Shown piece after piece: positions 27,939 to 36,927 of a stretch of 64,000 nucleotides of DNA. Origin of the DNA: CAVZGO01 sp963774935 (GTDB lineage: Bacteria > Chloroflexota > Anaerolineae > Anaerolineales > UBA4823). Positions within the stretch are counted from its first letter, which is position 1, and each line of letters begins with the position of its first letter. A program made the translations under genes and the position numbers. Below the pieces are notes generated by a model, which worked only from the letters and a program-made list of their open reading frames with translations, was not told the DNA's origin and searched no databases. The DNA is taken from the NCBI GenBank assembly GCA_963774935.1, contig CAVZGO010000007.1:372001-436000 (forward strand). Reading direction: 5' to 3'.

Positions 27939-28785
27939 ATGAGTAAATTGACAATTTGGGCGATTGCCGCTCTTCTGCTGTTGACTGCATGTACTGCGCC
28001 AGCTCCCACAACTCAACCTCCGCTGTTAAGCACAGGTGAACCAGTCTCTTACTCAGGCTACCGGAGAGATAACTCTCCATCTCCTGGCAGACAACTCATC
28101 GGCTGAGGTCATTACGGAATTAAGCCGTAATTTCGAAGCCGTCACTCCCGGTGTGAAGGTTGAGCCCTATTTTGGCAGCTCACACCAGATCATCGATAAG
28201 CTCGCTTCTGGCGATCCAGTTGATGTATTGATTACCGCCAGCGGCACTCAAATGGATAGTGCTGCTGAATCTGGTTTCCTATCGACCGAGGACGCACAGG
28301 CGTTATTCGGAACTAAACCTGTCATTATTTATGCACAATACAACCCCGGTCAGGTTGGCAACCTGAAAGACCTGGCAAAACCCGGCCTGATCCTCGCTCT
28401 GGCTGAGCCCGCAACACCAGCCGGTCAATACTCACTCGAAGTATTGGAAAAAGCATCCCAACTGCCAGAGTATGGTGACGGCTTTAAAGATGCTGTCCTG
28501 GAAAATGTACAATATTATGAGCCGGATACGCAGTCTGTGGTGGAACGGGTACAGCGGGGTGAAGCCCAGGCAGGAATAGTATATTTGAGTGATCTGAGCA
28601 CAAAAACAGCTTCATCTGTCAGTGCGCGCAATATCCCGGACGAACTAAACGCCAACGTCATCTTCTGGATCGCTCCTTAAACGTCACGAAACAGACCGCA
28701 CTCCGCTCAGGCTTTTATAGATTATGCCCTCTCACCAGATATTCAGGATCTCCTGTCAAATTATCACCTTGAACCGGTGCGGTGA
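27939..28785 (+). CDS. modA: ModA-like molybdate-binding lipoprotein (broken frame)
   Basis: Substrate-binding protein for a molybdate/tungstate-type ABC importer. The N-terminus at 27939 is a lipoprotein signal peptide ('LLLLTAC' lipobox). The mature domain continues in another frame from about 28035 ('GEITLHLLADNSSAEVI', 'YFGSSHQIIDKLASG', 'DVLITASGTQMD', 'AQAGIVYLSDL'). An in-frame TAA at 28678 interrupts it, after which the same frame gives 'SAQAFIDYALSPDIQDLL', the normal ModA C-terminal helix, ending at 28785. So one frameshift and one stop (or two compensating indels) disrupt it. No modB or modC lies beside it, so it may be a decaying gene or an error-laden copy. Confidence 0.7.
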
Positions 28786-28832
28786 ACGAGGAGACTAGAG
28801 CCCTTCAAACGGTTCCTTTAACAATGCTGCGC

Positions 28833-28861
28833 TTGACAAGCGCATGACATGTGAGTAAAAT
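28833..28861 (+). promoter_or_regulatory. Sigma-70 type promoter of the tRNA operon
   Basis: TTGACA (28833-28838), a 17-bp spacer, then TAAAAT (28856-28861), about 37 bp before the first base of tRNA-Phe. This is a near-consensus housekeeping promoter in the right place for the three-tRNA operon. Confidence 0.85.
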
Positions 28862-28897
28862 ACTTGCGCTCTTTAAAACGTTGACCTAATCGTTTAG

Positions 28898-28970
28898 GCC
28901 GAGATAGCTCAGTTGGTAGAGCACGCGACTGAAAATCGCGGTGTCGCCAGTTCGATTCTGGCTCTCGGCA
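28898..28970 (+). tRNA. tRNA-Phe (GAA)
   Basis: 73-nt cloverleaf with a GCCGAGA/TCTCGGC acceptor stem and discriminator A. The anticodon arm CGCGACTGAAAATCGCG places GAA in the loop, and TTCGATT forms the T loop. CCA is not encoded. First of three tRNAs in a row. Confidence 0.95.
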
Positions 28971-28997
28971 CTCCCGGCCTGAAACGAGGCCGACTTT

Positions 28998-29070
28998 GCG
29001 GGCATAGTTCAGTTGGTAGAACACCTCCTTGCCAAGGAGAAGGTCACGGGTTCGAGTCCCGTTGCCCGCT
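28998..29070 (+). tRNA. tRNA-Gly (GCC)
   Basis: 73-nt cloverleaf with a GCGGGCA/TGCCCGC acceptor stem and discriminator T. The anticodon loop TTGCCAA carries GCC. The T arm is CGGGTTCGAGTCCCG. It follows tRNA-Phe after 27 bp. Confidence 0.95.
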
Positions 29071-29140
29071 CTATGATTGGATGATCTAGATTGCTGATTG
29101 ATATACCGATCAGCATTCTTTGTCTAAATCAATAAATAAC

Positions 29141-29211
29141 GGCGTCGTGGCCAAGTGGTAAGGCAAGGGTCTGCAAAACCCTGATCACGGGTTCAAATCC
29201 CGTCGACGCCT
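29141..29211 (+). tRNA. tRNA-Cys (GCA)
   Basis: 71-nt cloverleaf with a GGCGTCG/CGACGCC acceptor stem, anticodon loop CTGCAAA (GCA), and T arm CGGGTTCAAATCCCG. Its 3' half is repeated exactly at 32539-32591, which marks it as a probable integration site. Confidence 0.95.
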
Positions 29212-29212
29212 C
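29160..29212 (+). repeat. 53-bp direct repeat, left copy (3' part of tRNA-Cys; att-like)
   Basis: The 53 bases from the D-arm end to one base past the discriminator of tRNA-Cys are identical to 32539-32591. This is the usual footprint of an element that integrates into a tRNA 3' end and restores the gene. Confidence 0.85.
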
Positions 29213-29214
29213 AT

Positions 29215-29245
29215 AAAAAGCGAGCCTTGCTGCTCGCTTTTTTTT
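29215..29245 (+). terminator. Rho-independent terminator after tRNA-Cys
   Basis: AAAAAGCGAGC, a 6-base loop, then GCTCGCTTTTTTTT: a strong stem followed by eight T residues, 4 bp after the tRNA. It ends the Phe-Gly-Cys tRNA transcript. Confidence 0.9.
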
Positions 29246-29339
29246 ATTGGATGTCGCCCCCCCAGAGAGAATTTCAAAGCCGGTTTTTGCATATTACCAA
29301 AGCGCTTGCTTCTAAGCCTGGCAAACTCTTACCCTGATT

Positions 29340-30548
29340 TCAAGGTTGAGAGGTGGAAATTGTGATCTGAGGAACAACAGAACTTGGAGGCAATGGCTCC
29401 AAACTTTGATAAAAATTAAGTCGAACTACATCAAGGGAATCGCGCCTGGGTAGGAGCACAAACACTTCTCCTTTCGCATTTGCAACCGTATTTCGCATGA
29501 TATAGTAATATGCTTCGGTGAGTGGAATACGAGCCATTCCTTGACTTACCATGTCCGCACCAATGAAATGCAACGTTAAATCGACTTGTACGATTGGATC
29601 ATCAACTACGTCTTCTCGAAATACATAGAAACTTCCATCTTGGAAGACATTAAGTAAACGGAGGCCACCAAAATCAGTCGTCAGTTGCGTTTCGTATCCT
29701 ACATCACCAGCCATCATAGTGCGATGGTATGGAGCACCAGAATTGACAATCCGAAAATATTTATTGTTGCAATAGTATCCACTTGGTGTAGCAATAGCTG
29801 CATTGTTCAGAATATCCTGCAAGCGGTACAAGTAAAATCCCCCCTCCAACTCCACAAGAACGCTACCATCACAATCAATGGCAATCCCTGTCAAACCATA
29901 ATTGATACCATATCTCTCCGGTATATCATAACTGTTGATCAGCTTGCCATCAAGGGATAATTGGTTTACCCGAAATCGTGGCGGTGAAAAGTCCAAACTG
30001 ATTTCGAGTAAAAATAAATCGTATCCTCTCGTACGCAAATCAGCTATATTTACAATTCCCAGGTCATCAAGTTCGATTTGGTCCAGTAAATTTCCTACTT
30101 TATCGTAGTGGAGCAAACGGTTAGCAATGAGGTCTGCAATCACGAAGGTGTCGTCTGGCAGCACGGCAATCGCGTTTGGGCCGGTTATTTCCATATCGGG
30201 GTTATTCCCTCCCCGATAATGAACGGCGCTGTCACCTCCAACTGGAATGGAGAAAATAGTCGTGTAGAGATCGCCAAGTTCCTTGTGGATGACCGGAAGC
30301 CCCATCGACGGATTCGTGGATGCGGGTGTAGGCATAGGGGTAGGCGTTGAGGATAGAATGGCCATTGAAGCTGCTGTAATAGTAAAGGTAGGTTCAACAA
30401 AAGTGGAGGTTGCCGTTATTACTGTTTGGTTTAAGGTAAGCGCCGGCTTTGGTGTTGGCTGGGACGAAGGCGTGAGTGTAAATTTTTCTACCCGGCAAGC
30501 CGAAAGGGTCAGTGTGAACAATATGAGAAAACAGATGCATCTTATCAT
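29340..30548 (-). CDS. Lipoprotein with beta-propeller-like domain
   Basis: 402 residues. The lipoprotein signal ends in 'LTLSAC'. A Thr/Pro/Ser-rich linker of about 70 residues follows ('STPTPMPTPASTNP'), then a domain of repeated strands with 'GPNAIAVLPDDTFVIADLI' and 'NRLLHYDKVGNLLDQIEL', which is the NHL/SMP-30-like beta-propeller pattern. It is therefore probably anchored to the outside of the membrane on a flexible stalk. No catalytic residues are recognisable and the function is unknown. It is the last minus-strand gene of the tRNA-flanked island; the VWA and Fic genes lie upstream on the same strand. Confidence 0.7.
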   Translation of the reverse strand: MIRCICFLILFTLTLSACRVEKFTLTPSSQPTPKPALTLNQTVITATSTFVEPTFTITAASMAILSSTPTPMPTPASTNPSMGLPVIHKELGDLYTTIFSIPVGGDSAVHYRGGNNPDMEITGPNAIAVLPDDTFVIADLIANRLLHYDKVGNLLDQIELDDLGIVNIADLRTRGYDLFLLEISLDFSPPRFRVNQLSLDGKLINSYDIPERYGINYGLTGIAIDCDGSVLVELEGGFYLYRLQDILNNAAIATPSGYYCNNKYFRIVNSGAPYHRTMMAGDVGYETQLTTDFGGLRLLNVFQDGSFYVFREDVVDDPIVQVDLTLHFIGADMVSQGMARIPLTEAYYYIMRNTVANAKGEVFVLLPRRDSLDVVRLNFYQSLEPLPPSSVVPQITISTSQP

Positions 30549-30604
30549 GGCTTTAATTGGTCGGGGTCTATTGGCTTAATGATAGGAAATAGTATTCCCT
30601 TGCC

Positions 30605-31050
30605 CTATGGATAAGGATTCGGGGCTGGATAAGGATTTGGAGGTGGGTAAGGGTTTGAAGGCTGTCCAATGGAACTTCTTGCAGCGGAATCATTCATAAT
30701 GATCGGCAAATATATCTCCAAACACACATTTCCTCAATTAATTCCTGAGCCATTAAAAAAGCAAGGCCCATCGGGGTCTTCCCATCAGCGACCATGTCCG
30801 TCCAGGTCGCCTTGCTTGCAGGTGTAAGGTCTTGATGAAGGGATGCTTTGTCTCCCCCAAAAGTTATGATAGCTACTTGGATTTCCACTCTTGAGCTAGA
30901 CGCATTAGCAAGACTGCGAATCATTTCCTGAATGCTCTTATTCAGTATACTGATTTTCCCGTTCTCGCCCATGCTTCCGCTAACATCTGCAAGAATAATT
31001 ACGGGCAGAGGCCTGGGTGCTGCTAAAGTAAAGTTCTTCAAGTCAACCAT
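30605..31050 (-). pseudogene. Broken VWA-domain gene joined to a YLP tail
   Basis: The open frame 31050-30694 encodes the first half of a von Willebrand A domain with a MIDAS motif ('ILADVSGSMGENGKIS', 'DGKTPMGLAFLMAQELIEE'), as in TerY-like proteins. After 'LIEE' it runs into a short unrelated end. One frame over, the same DNA reads 'CLEIYLPIIMNDSAARSS' and then a Pro/Tyr/Asn-rich tail ('NPYPPPNPYPAPNPYP') ending at 30605. That tail resembles the YLP motif of the window's secreted proteins. The second half of the VWA fold is missing, so this is a truncated or fused gene, not an ordinary VWA protein. Ribosome site GAGAGGAGATAAAT before the ATG. Confidence 0.6.
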
Positions 31051-31247
31051 TTATCTCCTCTCTTCTGCTTATAGAAACTCCAACCACTGAAATGGAGCAA
31101 CACATCGAAAATTGGTTGTTATACAAACATCACGAAATAAGCGTCAAACCATACTTTTCTCGATTCTACCCTGAAATGTTTTTGTAAACCTCTTGTGGCT
31201 AAACAAAGTCTTTGCGAAACGAGGGTCTGCAAAGCCTTGTTTTCGGG

Positions 31248-32427
31248 TTATCCCTCCTCCAACGGTTCTTCGATGGCGCGGCAGAATTTCATCGGCGCGG
31301 TACAGGCGGTTGCGCGCCTGGCCGGTGATCTCGCGCAATAAACCCATATCCAAAAGTTTCTCGATGTAACGCTGTGCTGTGCGATAAGGTACCTGTAAAA
31401 CTGCCTCCATCTGGCGCACATTGACGATGGGATACTCGAACAACACATCCAGCGTTTGCATCAACCGCTCGGCGGAGCGTTCGGGCTGCAAGCGGCGCTG
31501 GTAGATGCTGCGCAGGTTTTGCAGGCGGGTGACGCGTTTAACCGCGTCCAGGGCTTGAACACTGACGCCAAACAAGAAAAAGTTGAGCCAACCTTCCCAA
31601 TTCCCTTGCTGGCTAACTTGCAGCAGGCGATCGTAATACTCCTGCCGATTGGCATCGAAATAGGCGCTCAGGTAAAGAAGCGGCTGCGGCAGAAGCCCCC
31701 ATTCACATAACAGCAGAATCACCAACAGTCGTCCAATCCGGCCATTACCATCCAGGAAAGGATGAATAGCTTCAAACTGATAATGGATCATGCCCGTGCG
31801 GACAAGCGCTGGCAGATCGGACTGCGCGTGAATGAATTTTTCGAGCTGATCGAGCGCCAGCAGCATTTCATCCACAGGCGGTGGAACGTAAGGGGCATTC
31901 TCCAGCGTACATCCTGCTGGGCCGATCCAATTCTGGCTGCGGCGAAATTCACCCGGGGTGAGGTGTTCTCCACGTACGCCCTCCATCAAGTGAGTGTGGA
32001 CTTCTCGGATCAAGCGGAGACTGATGGGCAGGTCTTTCAACCGTTCAAGCCCATAGTCCATCGCACGCACGTAGTTGTAAACTTCGCCCACATCAGAATC
32101 TGGCTCGAGGAATGAAAGCTGTGCTGACTCGTAAGTATACAGGTCAGCCAGGGAGGCACGCGTCCCCTCGATACGAGATGAGACCACGGCCTCCCGGCGC
32201 ACAAAAGAGCGCGCCAACAAGTGATGAGAAGGCAATACTCCTCCCAAACTGGCCAGCTTACTCAAATTGCGCTCAGCATCGGCAAGAAGGGAAACTAACG
32301 ATCCTGACCAATTCAACTTGGGTGGCAGTGGCGTAGGGATGAAAGCCCAATATCCATTGGGATGACGAATGATTTGACCAGCGGTGCTGTTACGGAAGTT
32401 CTCAGGGTTCATGAAGGCAGACCTCAA
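31248..32427 (-). CDS. Fic family protein, adenylyltransferase type (frameshift near 31280)
   Basis: Fic proteins transfer AMP from ATP to hydroxyls on target proteins. An N-terminal Fic_N region carries 'VVSSRIEGTRAS', which matches the S/TxxxE(G/N) inhibitory motif. The catalytic loop is 'IHPFLDGNGRIGRLLVI' (HPFxxGNGRxxR intact). A C-terminal winged helix follows ('VRQMEAVLQVPYRTAQRYIE'). The uncorrected frame runs on to 31144 with an odd basic tail. A one-base shift near 31280 instead gives the usual 'DEILRAIEEPLEEG' ending at 31248. It is about 393 residues, in the tRNA-flanked island. It could be a toxin or regulator; no obvious antitoxin gene is adjacent, consistent with the built-in inhibitory motif. 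Confidence 0.88.
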
Positions 32428-32538
32428 GATAAACCAGAGTAAATGTCAATAGCCATAACGTCTATTGACATTTTACACCGAAAGTGCAAATAAGATGAGG
32501 CGTTATTTGCACCTTAAGCCCATTTGGTCTACAAGGTC

Positions 32539-32591
32539 AAGGCAAGGGTCTGCAAAACCCTGATCACGGGTTCAAATCCCGTCGACGCCTC
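32539..32591 (+). repeat. 53-bp direct repeat, right copy (truncated tRNA-Cys)
   Basis: Identical to 29160-29212. The upstream part of the tRNA is absent or strongly degenerate (the preceding 25 bases keep only faint likeness), so no second functional tRNA-Cys is encoded. This is the likely distal att site of the island. Confidence 0.85.
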
Positions 32592-32594
32592 TTC

Positions 32595-32623
32595 AAAGAG
32601 CGAGTCATCTACTCGCTCTTTTT
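32595..32623 (+). terminator. Hairpin terminator after the partial tRNA-Cys copy
   Basis: AAAGAGCGAGT, a 5-base loop, ACTCGCTCTTTTTC. It resembles but is not identical to the terminator after the intact tRNA, as expected if this is the original chromosomal terminator displaced by integration. Confidence 0.8.
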
Positions 32624-32746
32624 CTTGTATTGCTCTGTAAATTATTAGCTTTTCCTTCATGCCGAAGGATGCGCTTTCTTTTCTCTCACATGCAATCAGA
32701 AGTATAATGAACCAGCTTTTTAACCTGAGCGCAATTTTTTCTTTAT

Positions 32747-34323
32747 ATGCACCCTGGCTCATTTCTTGCTAACAAGCGAGTTTATCGCTATTTCCTGATT
32801 TCCCTGTCGTTGATCAGTATTTACCTGGCGTGGCTGACAACCAACCTGTACGGCGCGGGGATTGGCACCGATGGGGCGTTCCAGTTGTCAGCCGCAAACA
32901 ATCTGCTGGCTGGGAATGGATTGGTCATCTATACCGGAGAAGCGTTCACGAAATGGCCCCCACTATATCCATTGCTGCTTTCCGGCATGAGTGCTCTAAG
33001 CGGGGTGGATACATTTACTTTAGGGTGGTTTCTCAACATTTTCACACACGGTTTGATTGTGTGGTTGAGTGGAATACTGCTTCTCAAAGCATTTTCGAAC
33101 GAGATATTGTGGGCATACTTGGGCAGCCTGGTGGTAGCTACATCCATGTCGCTGCTCAGCATAACTGCCAATATCGGCACTGACACGCTATTCAGCGCTT
33201 TGATCCTGATCTATCTTCTGATAGCTATTAATTATCTTGAGCGCCCGACCATTGCCTCCTTAATTGGACTGGCTGTGCTCGGATGCCTGGCAACCATGCA
33301 GCGGCTTCCCGGGGCTGCTCTGGTGGGCTCGACAGCTTTATTCATTATCTATACCTACCGAAGAAAACCGATCACTGGCATTTTGCTAGCTGGGCTTCTA
33401 TCTATCGTCGCGCTGATACCCCTGTTATGGTGGGTATTTATCCACAATTACGTACAAAATGACACGTTGTTTGGCATTTATCTATTCAAGATGACCTACC
33501 CGCTGGTCAACCTGCAAAACTCGCTGATAAAAATCGTGGATTGGTTCATCCCTTACAACCTGCCAGGCAAGGTTCCTCCATTGCTCCTTGCTGGAGCTCT
33601 GTTCCTTATTCTAGCATTAACAAGCAAGCGCTCAGATTGGAAGCGCCTGTATACACGTCTGCTACAGCCCCCGGCTTTTTCTAGCTGGGTGCTTGTGGTC
33701 ATGTACCTGGTGCTTCTGGTCCTGACAATCAACTCGATCGACACAAAATACCTGTTTTACGATCGCTACCAGATTGTTATACCTGACTCCCATTCTGGTC
33801 ATCCTTTTCACGGTTCTCCATGTCCTGGTACTCGAAAGGTATACAAACCACCAGAAACTTGTCAGAGTCCTACTAATTGGTGGATTTCTGATCTGGCTGA
33901 GCTATCCTATCTACAATATGCAAAAATTCATCCGCCAATCCAGGGCGGAGGGTGTGATTTCTTACAACCAATATAATACTCGTGCCTTACACGAGTCAGA
34001 ATTGATTCGGGTCCTGAGCAGTTTCTCGGATAACATGGATCAGACTCTTTATAGCAATTATCCGGCTGGCGTTTGGTTTTTCACCCGCCGGAATGTTGCC
34101 GAATCTCCGCGCGGCACGATTATCGATGAATTAAATATCGAAGAGCTTTCTGTCACTTTTCAAGGCTGGCCCTGGGATAAACCCGGGTACCTGATATGGT
34201 TCCTTCCGAACGAATATGACCACGTTCTCGAACCCGACATTTTAAACAAACTTGCGGATCTTCAGACCAATTTATCAAGGTCCAGAAGGCAAGATCTATC
34301 GTGTTCGCAACCTTTCTCCATAA
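32747..34323 (+). CDS. GT39/ArnT-like membrane glycosyltransferase (two frameshifts)
   Basis: A polytopic membrane protein of about 525 codons once two indels are repaired. The first frame (to about 33778) has a membrane start, 'AGIGTDGAFQLSAANNLLAG' with the acidic first-loop residues typical of the family, and many helices. The second frame continues 'LTPILVILFTVLHVLVLERY' and the soluble C-terminal part. A second shift near 34275 gives the ending 'YQGPEGKIYRVRNLSP' with a stop at 34323. Such enzymes use polyprenyl-phosphate sugars outside the membrane. It starts 120 bp after the partial tRNA-Cys terminator. The acceptor is unknown. Confidence 0.72.
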
Positions 34324-34437
34324 TGATAAATGTTACTTATCTGCCATCCGCATAATTGAATCAGCTCAACTTCAGGCTAGATAATTTGCTGGAAGATTAG
34401 GAGCACCAGAAATGAAGTCTCACGAGCCAAATCCATA

Positions 34438-35280
34438 ATGGAAATGCAGCTCCTGATCGGCAGTTTCGTGGTTAATGCCAACTATGAATTTTTTATTGTC
34501 GCATTATCCATACTGCTTGTTGTCAACTCATTAATTGGTTGTTATCATCTGACATTGCAAATACGTCATGTGCTGGTAATAATTTCTCTCGGGTATCTGC
34601 CTGATCTTAATTACGATGCGATCGTCAGGATGATCCGCGCACCACGGCTCACGCCTTTTCTCTTCCGCTTCCATGGCTGGCTTCTTATTCCAGGCAGTCT
34701 GCCAGTACCATTTTTCAGCCTGTTCCGATTGCTTTGGTATTACTGATGATCCGTGCTTTCCGACGTTCAGATTTTTCAGACATGGGTCAAGTTGTGAGTT
34801 AATAAACGTGCCCAAAGCACCCTGCTGCTTATTTTATTTGCAGGGATCCTAATGCTGGAAGTTTCGGGGATTTTTATCTTACGCGCCGAGCTTCCCGATC
34901 CTTCTGCCAATATTCAGAATGCCAATGATGCCATCTGGTGGGCTATGGTGACCATGGCAACTGTCGGTTACGGTGACCGGTATCCTATCACCACGGAGGG
35001 TAGGATAATCGGAATATTTGTCATGATCACTGGTGTTGGGTTGTTCAGCGTCCTTACCAGCTATCTTGCGCATTCCTTTCTTAAAGCACGCTCGCGGTTA
35101 GACGTATCAAAGTCTACACTGATCCAGGATGAGGAAAACCACAACCAGTTGATAAAAAAAATAGAGGATTTGGAAAAGCAGCTAAATCAACAAGCCCAGG
35201 ATCAAAACGCACAGGCAGCGGAGATCTTAAAAAAGCTTTCTGATATTGACCAGCGCCTGCCACGCAATGCCCCTAAATAA
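34438..35280 (+). CDS. Voltage-gated-type potassium channel (several frame breaks)
   Basis: The intact 3' part (34852-35280) has the K+ selectivity filter 'MATVGYGDRYP' between a pore helix and the last membrane helix, then a soluble coiled-coil tail ('KKIEDLEKQLNQQAQDQNAQ'). Upstream, in changing frames, come hydrophobic S1-S3-like segments ('NYEFFIVALSILLVVNSLIG'), then 'LLMIRAFRRSDFSDMGQVV', an Arg-rich S4-like stretch, and 'NKRAQSTLLLILFAG' leading into S5. At least two indels (near 34735 and 34797) are needed to join these, and the true start is uncertain. It is either a decayed channel gene or a sequence with clustered errors. Confidence 0.65.
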
Positions 35281-35330
35281 CAACAATCCATTGATAACCA
35301 GGCAGTTAATAACTAGTATTGCTTTGTAGC

Positions 35331-36113
35331 CTAGCTTTCTCGATTACGGACACGGCGTAGAAATGCTGGAGTATTCAGCCCACGTTCCAGAAGATAAGTA
35401 AGGTAATATTGCATCAGTCCTTCGAGCTCATGACTCACCAACGGGGCAGGCACTGCCCGCCGCGCCTCTGCATAACTGCTTCGTTGGAAATGACGCATAT
35501 ACCTCAGAGCATCCATACTTATCGGCCGAACCCCTGCAGATTTTGGTCGGCATTTTGGGCAAATCACACCACCTGCTTCGGCTGAAAAAAATTGATCCTG
35601 AGGCTGTATCTCGGCTCCACAGCTCGCACAGACAAACAGCCGGGGACGGAACCCCAAGAGATCTAGCAGGCGCATTTCATAATGGCGCACCACAATCTCC
35701 GGATTGCCAGGCAGGCACAAACGCGATAACGTCTCGCTCAACAGCCGGTAAAGGGCGCGATTTTCCCCTTCTTCATAGGTGAATCGATCGAGCAGCTCCA
35801 CCACGTACGCTGCATAGGTCATGAGCACCAAATCGTCATGCAGGGGAGTATACGCATCCAGCATCTCTGCCTGTGTGACAATCAAGATCTCCCGTCCGCG
35901 CGCCAGTTGGATCGTTGACCGGGTGTATGGCTCGAGGTGCCCGGCTTTCCGTGAGCGAGGCTTGCGAACCCCTTTGGCAACAACGCGAATTTTTCCAATC
36001 TCCAAACTGAACAGTGTGAGCAGACGATCTGCTTCACCCCAGTTGGTATGCCTCAGCACAATGGCTTCTACCCGAAATGACCGTTGCCGGCGGGGTATGA
36101 GTGAGTCTTCCAT
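35331..36113 (-). CDS. recO: DNA repair protein RecO
   Basis: Mediates RecA loading on SSB-coated DNA in the RecFOR pathway. 260 residues. The N-terminal OB fold has 'RSFRVEAIVLRHTNWGEADR' and 'LLTLFSLEIGKIRVVAKGVR'. The helical C-terminal part has a zinc finger 'FVCASCGAEI...VICPKC' (CxxC twice) as in many RecO proteins. The length is typical. It is divergent from rplI, with 138 bp between the starts. Confidence 0.93.
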   Translation of the reverse strand: MEDSLIPRRQRSFRVEAIVLRHTNWGEADRLLTLFSLEIGKIRVVAKGVRKPRSRKAGHLEPYTRSTIQLARGREILIVTQAEMLDAYTPLHDDLVLMTYAAYVVELLDRFTYEEGENRALYRLLSETLSRLCLPGNPEIVVRHYEMRLLDLLGFRPRLFVCASCGAEIQPQDQFFSAEAGGVICPKCRPKSAGVRPISMDALRYMRHFQRSSYAEARRAVPAPLVSHELEGLMQYYLTYLLERGLNTPAFLRRVRNRES

Positions 36114-36251
36114 CCATGGATTATATCAACTGCAAACCACTATGCTATCCGGAATATATCTGGTAAAATCGTTCGGCTTGGCGCGTTGTACCCTTCGCCC
36201 AGGCACCCCGCGAGTTGCGCGGGCAATCTGCAAGCTGAAAGGGCTTGAACC

Positions 36252-36767
36252 ATGAAAGTACTTTTACTCAAGGACGTTTATAAGTTGGGCCGCGCTGGGG
36301 ATGTAAAGAAAGTGGCCGATGGCTATGGTCGGAACTACTTAATTCCGCAAGGGCTGGCGATGCTGGCTACCCCCGGAGCATTGAAGCAATCGGAACAAAT
36401 TCGTTCTACTGCCGCAACGCACCGCACCCAGGCGAATGAGCAACTGGCTGGCATCGCTGAACAGCTTAACAAGCTGGTGCTTACCTTCCCCGCTAAAGCC
36501 GGCGAAACCGGCAAGCTGTATGGCTCCATCACACCGGCGATGATTGCGGATGCCATAAAAGCCAAAACCGGCGTCGAAGTAAACCGCCGCCAGATGGATT
36601 CTGAACCGATCCGCACCCTGGGAGAATTTCCGCTGCACATCCGCCTGACCCTTGACCTGATCCCGGAAATCACCGTGATCGTCCACCGCGAAGGCGAAAA
36701 CCCCACCCTGCCACAAAGTGCAGTTGTCAGCGAGGCAACCCCTGTAACAGAAGCTACCGCTGAATAA
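36252..36767 (+). CDS. rplI: Ribosomal protein bL9
   Basis: Large-subunit protein that binds 23S rRNA. The 171-residue product starts 'MKVLLLKDVYKLGRAGDVKK' and has 'VADGYGRNYLIPQGLA' (N domain), a long helix, and the C-terminal domain 'GKLYGSITPAMIADAIKAKT' and 'LGEFPLHIRL'. It ends with an Ala/Thr/Glu-rich extension of about 20 residues not present in most L9 proteins. Here it stands apart from rpsF/rpsR and lies before a RodZ-like gene. Confidence 0.96.
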   Translation: MKVLLLKDVYKLGRAGDVKKVADGYGRNYLIPQGLAMLATPGALKQSEQIRSTAATHRTQANEQLAGIAEQLNKLVLTFPAKAGETGKLYGSITPAMIADAIKAKTGVEVNRRQMDSEPIRTLGEFPLHIRLTLDLIPEITVIVHREGENPTLPQSAVVSEATPVTEATAE

Positions 36768-36927
36768 TCGCGTAACAGGCTGGAAAGGCTGTTCCCGTTC
36801 ACACCGGCCCGGGGATATTGATAGCGAGCAAAAATCAATCCTGCGTATCACCCATAGCAGGAGGGTGCAGACCAGATTGGCCAGCTCGCTCATATGTCCC
36901 AGGCCGGTGCGATTTTTGCCAGCTAGC

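Larger units (their letters stand above)
29213..32591. mobile_element. tRNA-Cys-flanked genomic island (3.4 kb, no integrase)
   Basis: The segment between the two 53-bp repeats carries three minus-strand genes unrelated to the neighbours: a lipoprotein beta-propeller, a broken VWA gene, and a Fic protein. A hairpin terminator follows each repeat copy. No integrase or recombinase is visible, so it is either a remnant, or an element moved in trans, or a product of tRNA-mediated recombination. Confidence 0.6.

Noticed and set aside
31144..31247. Basic C-terminal extension of the Fic protein
   Set aside because: The family-like ending appears one frame over and stops at 31248, so the extension is most likely read-through after an indel.
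32539..32591. Second functional tRNA-Cys
   Set aside because: Only the 3' 53 bases match; the acceptor 5' strand and D arm are missing, so no cloverleaf can form.
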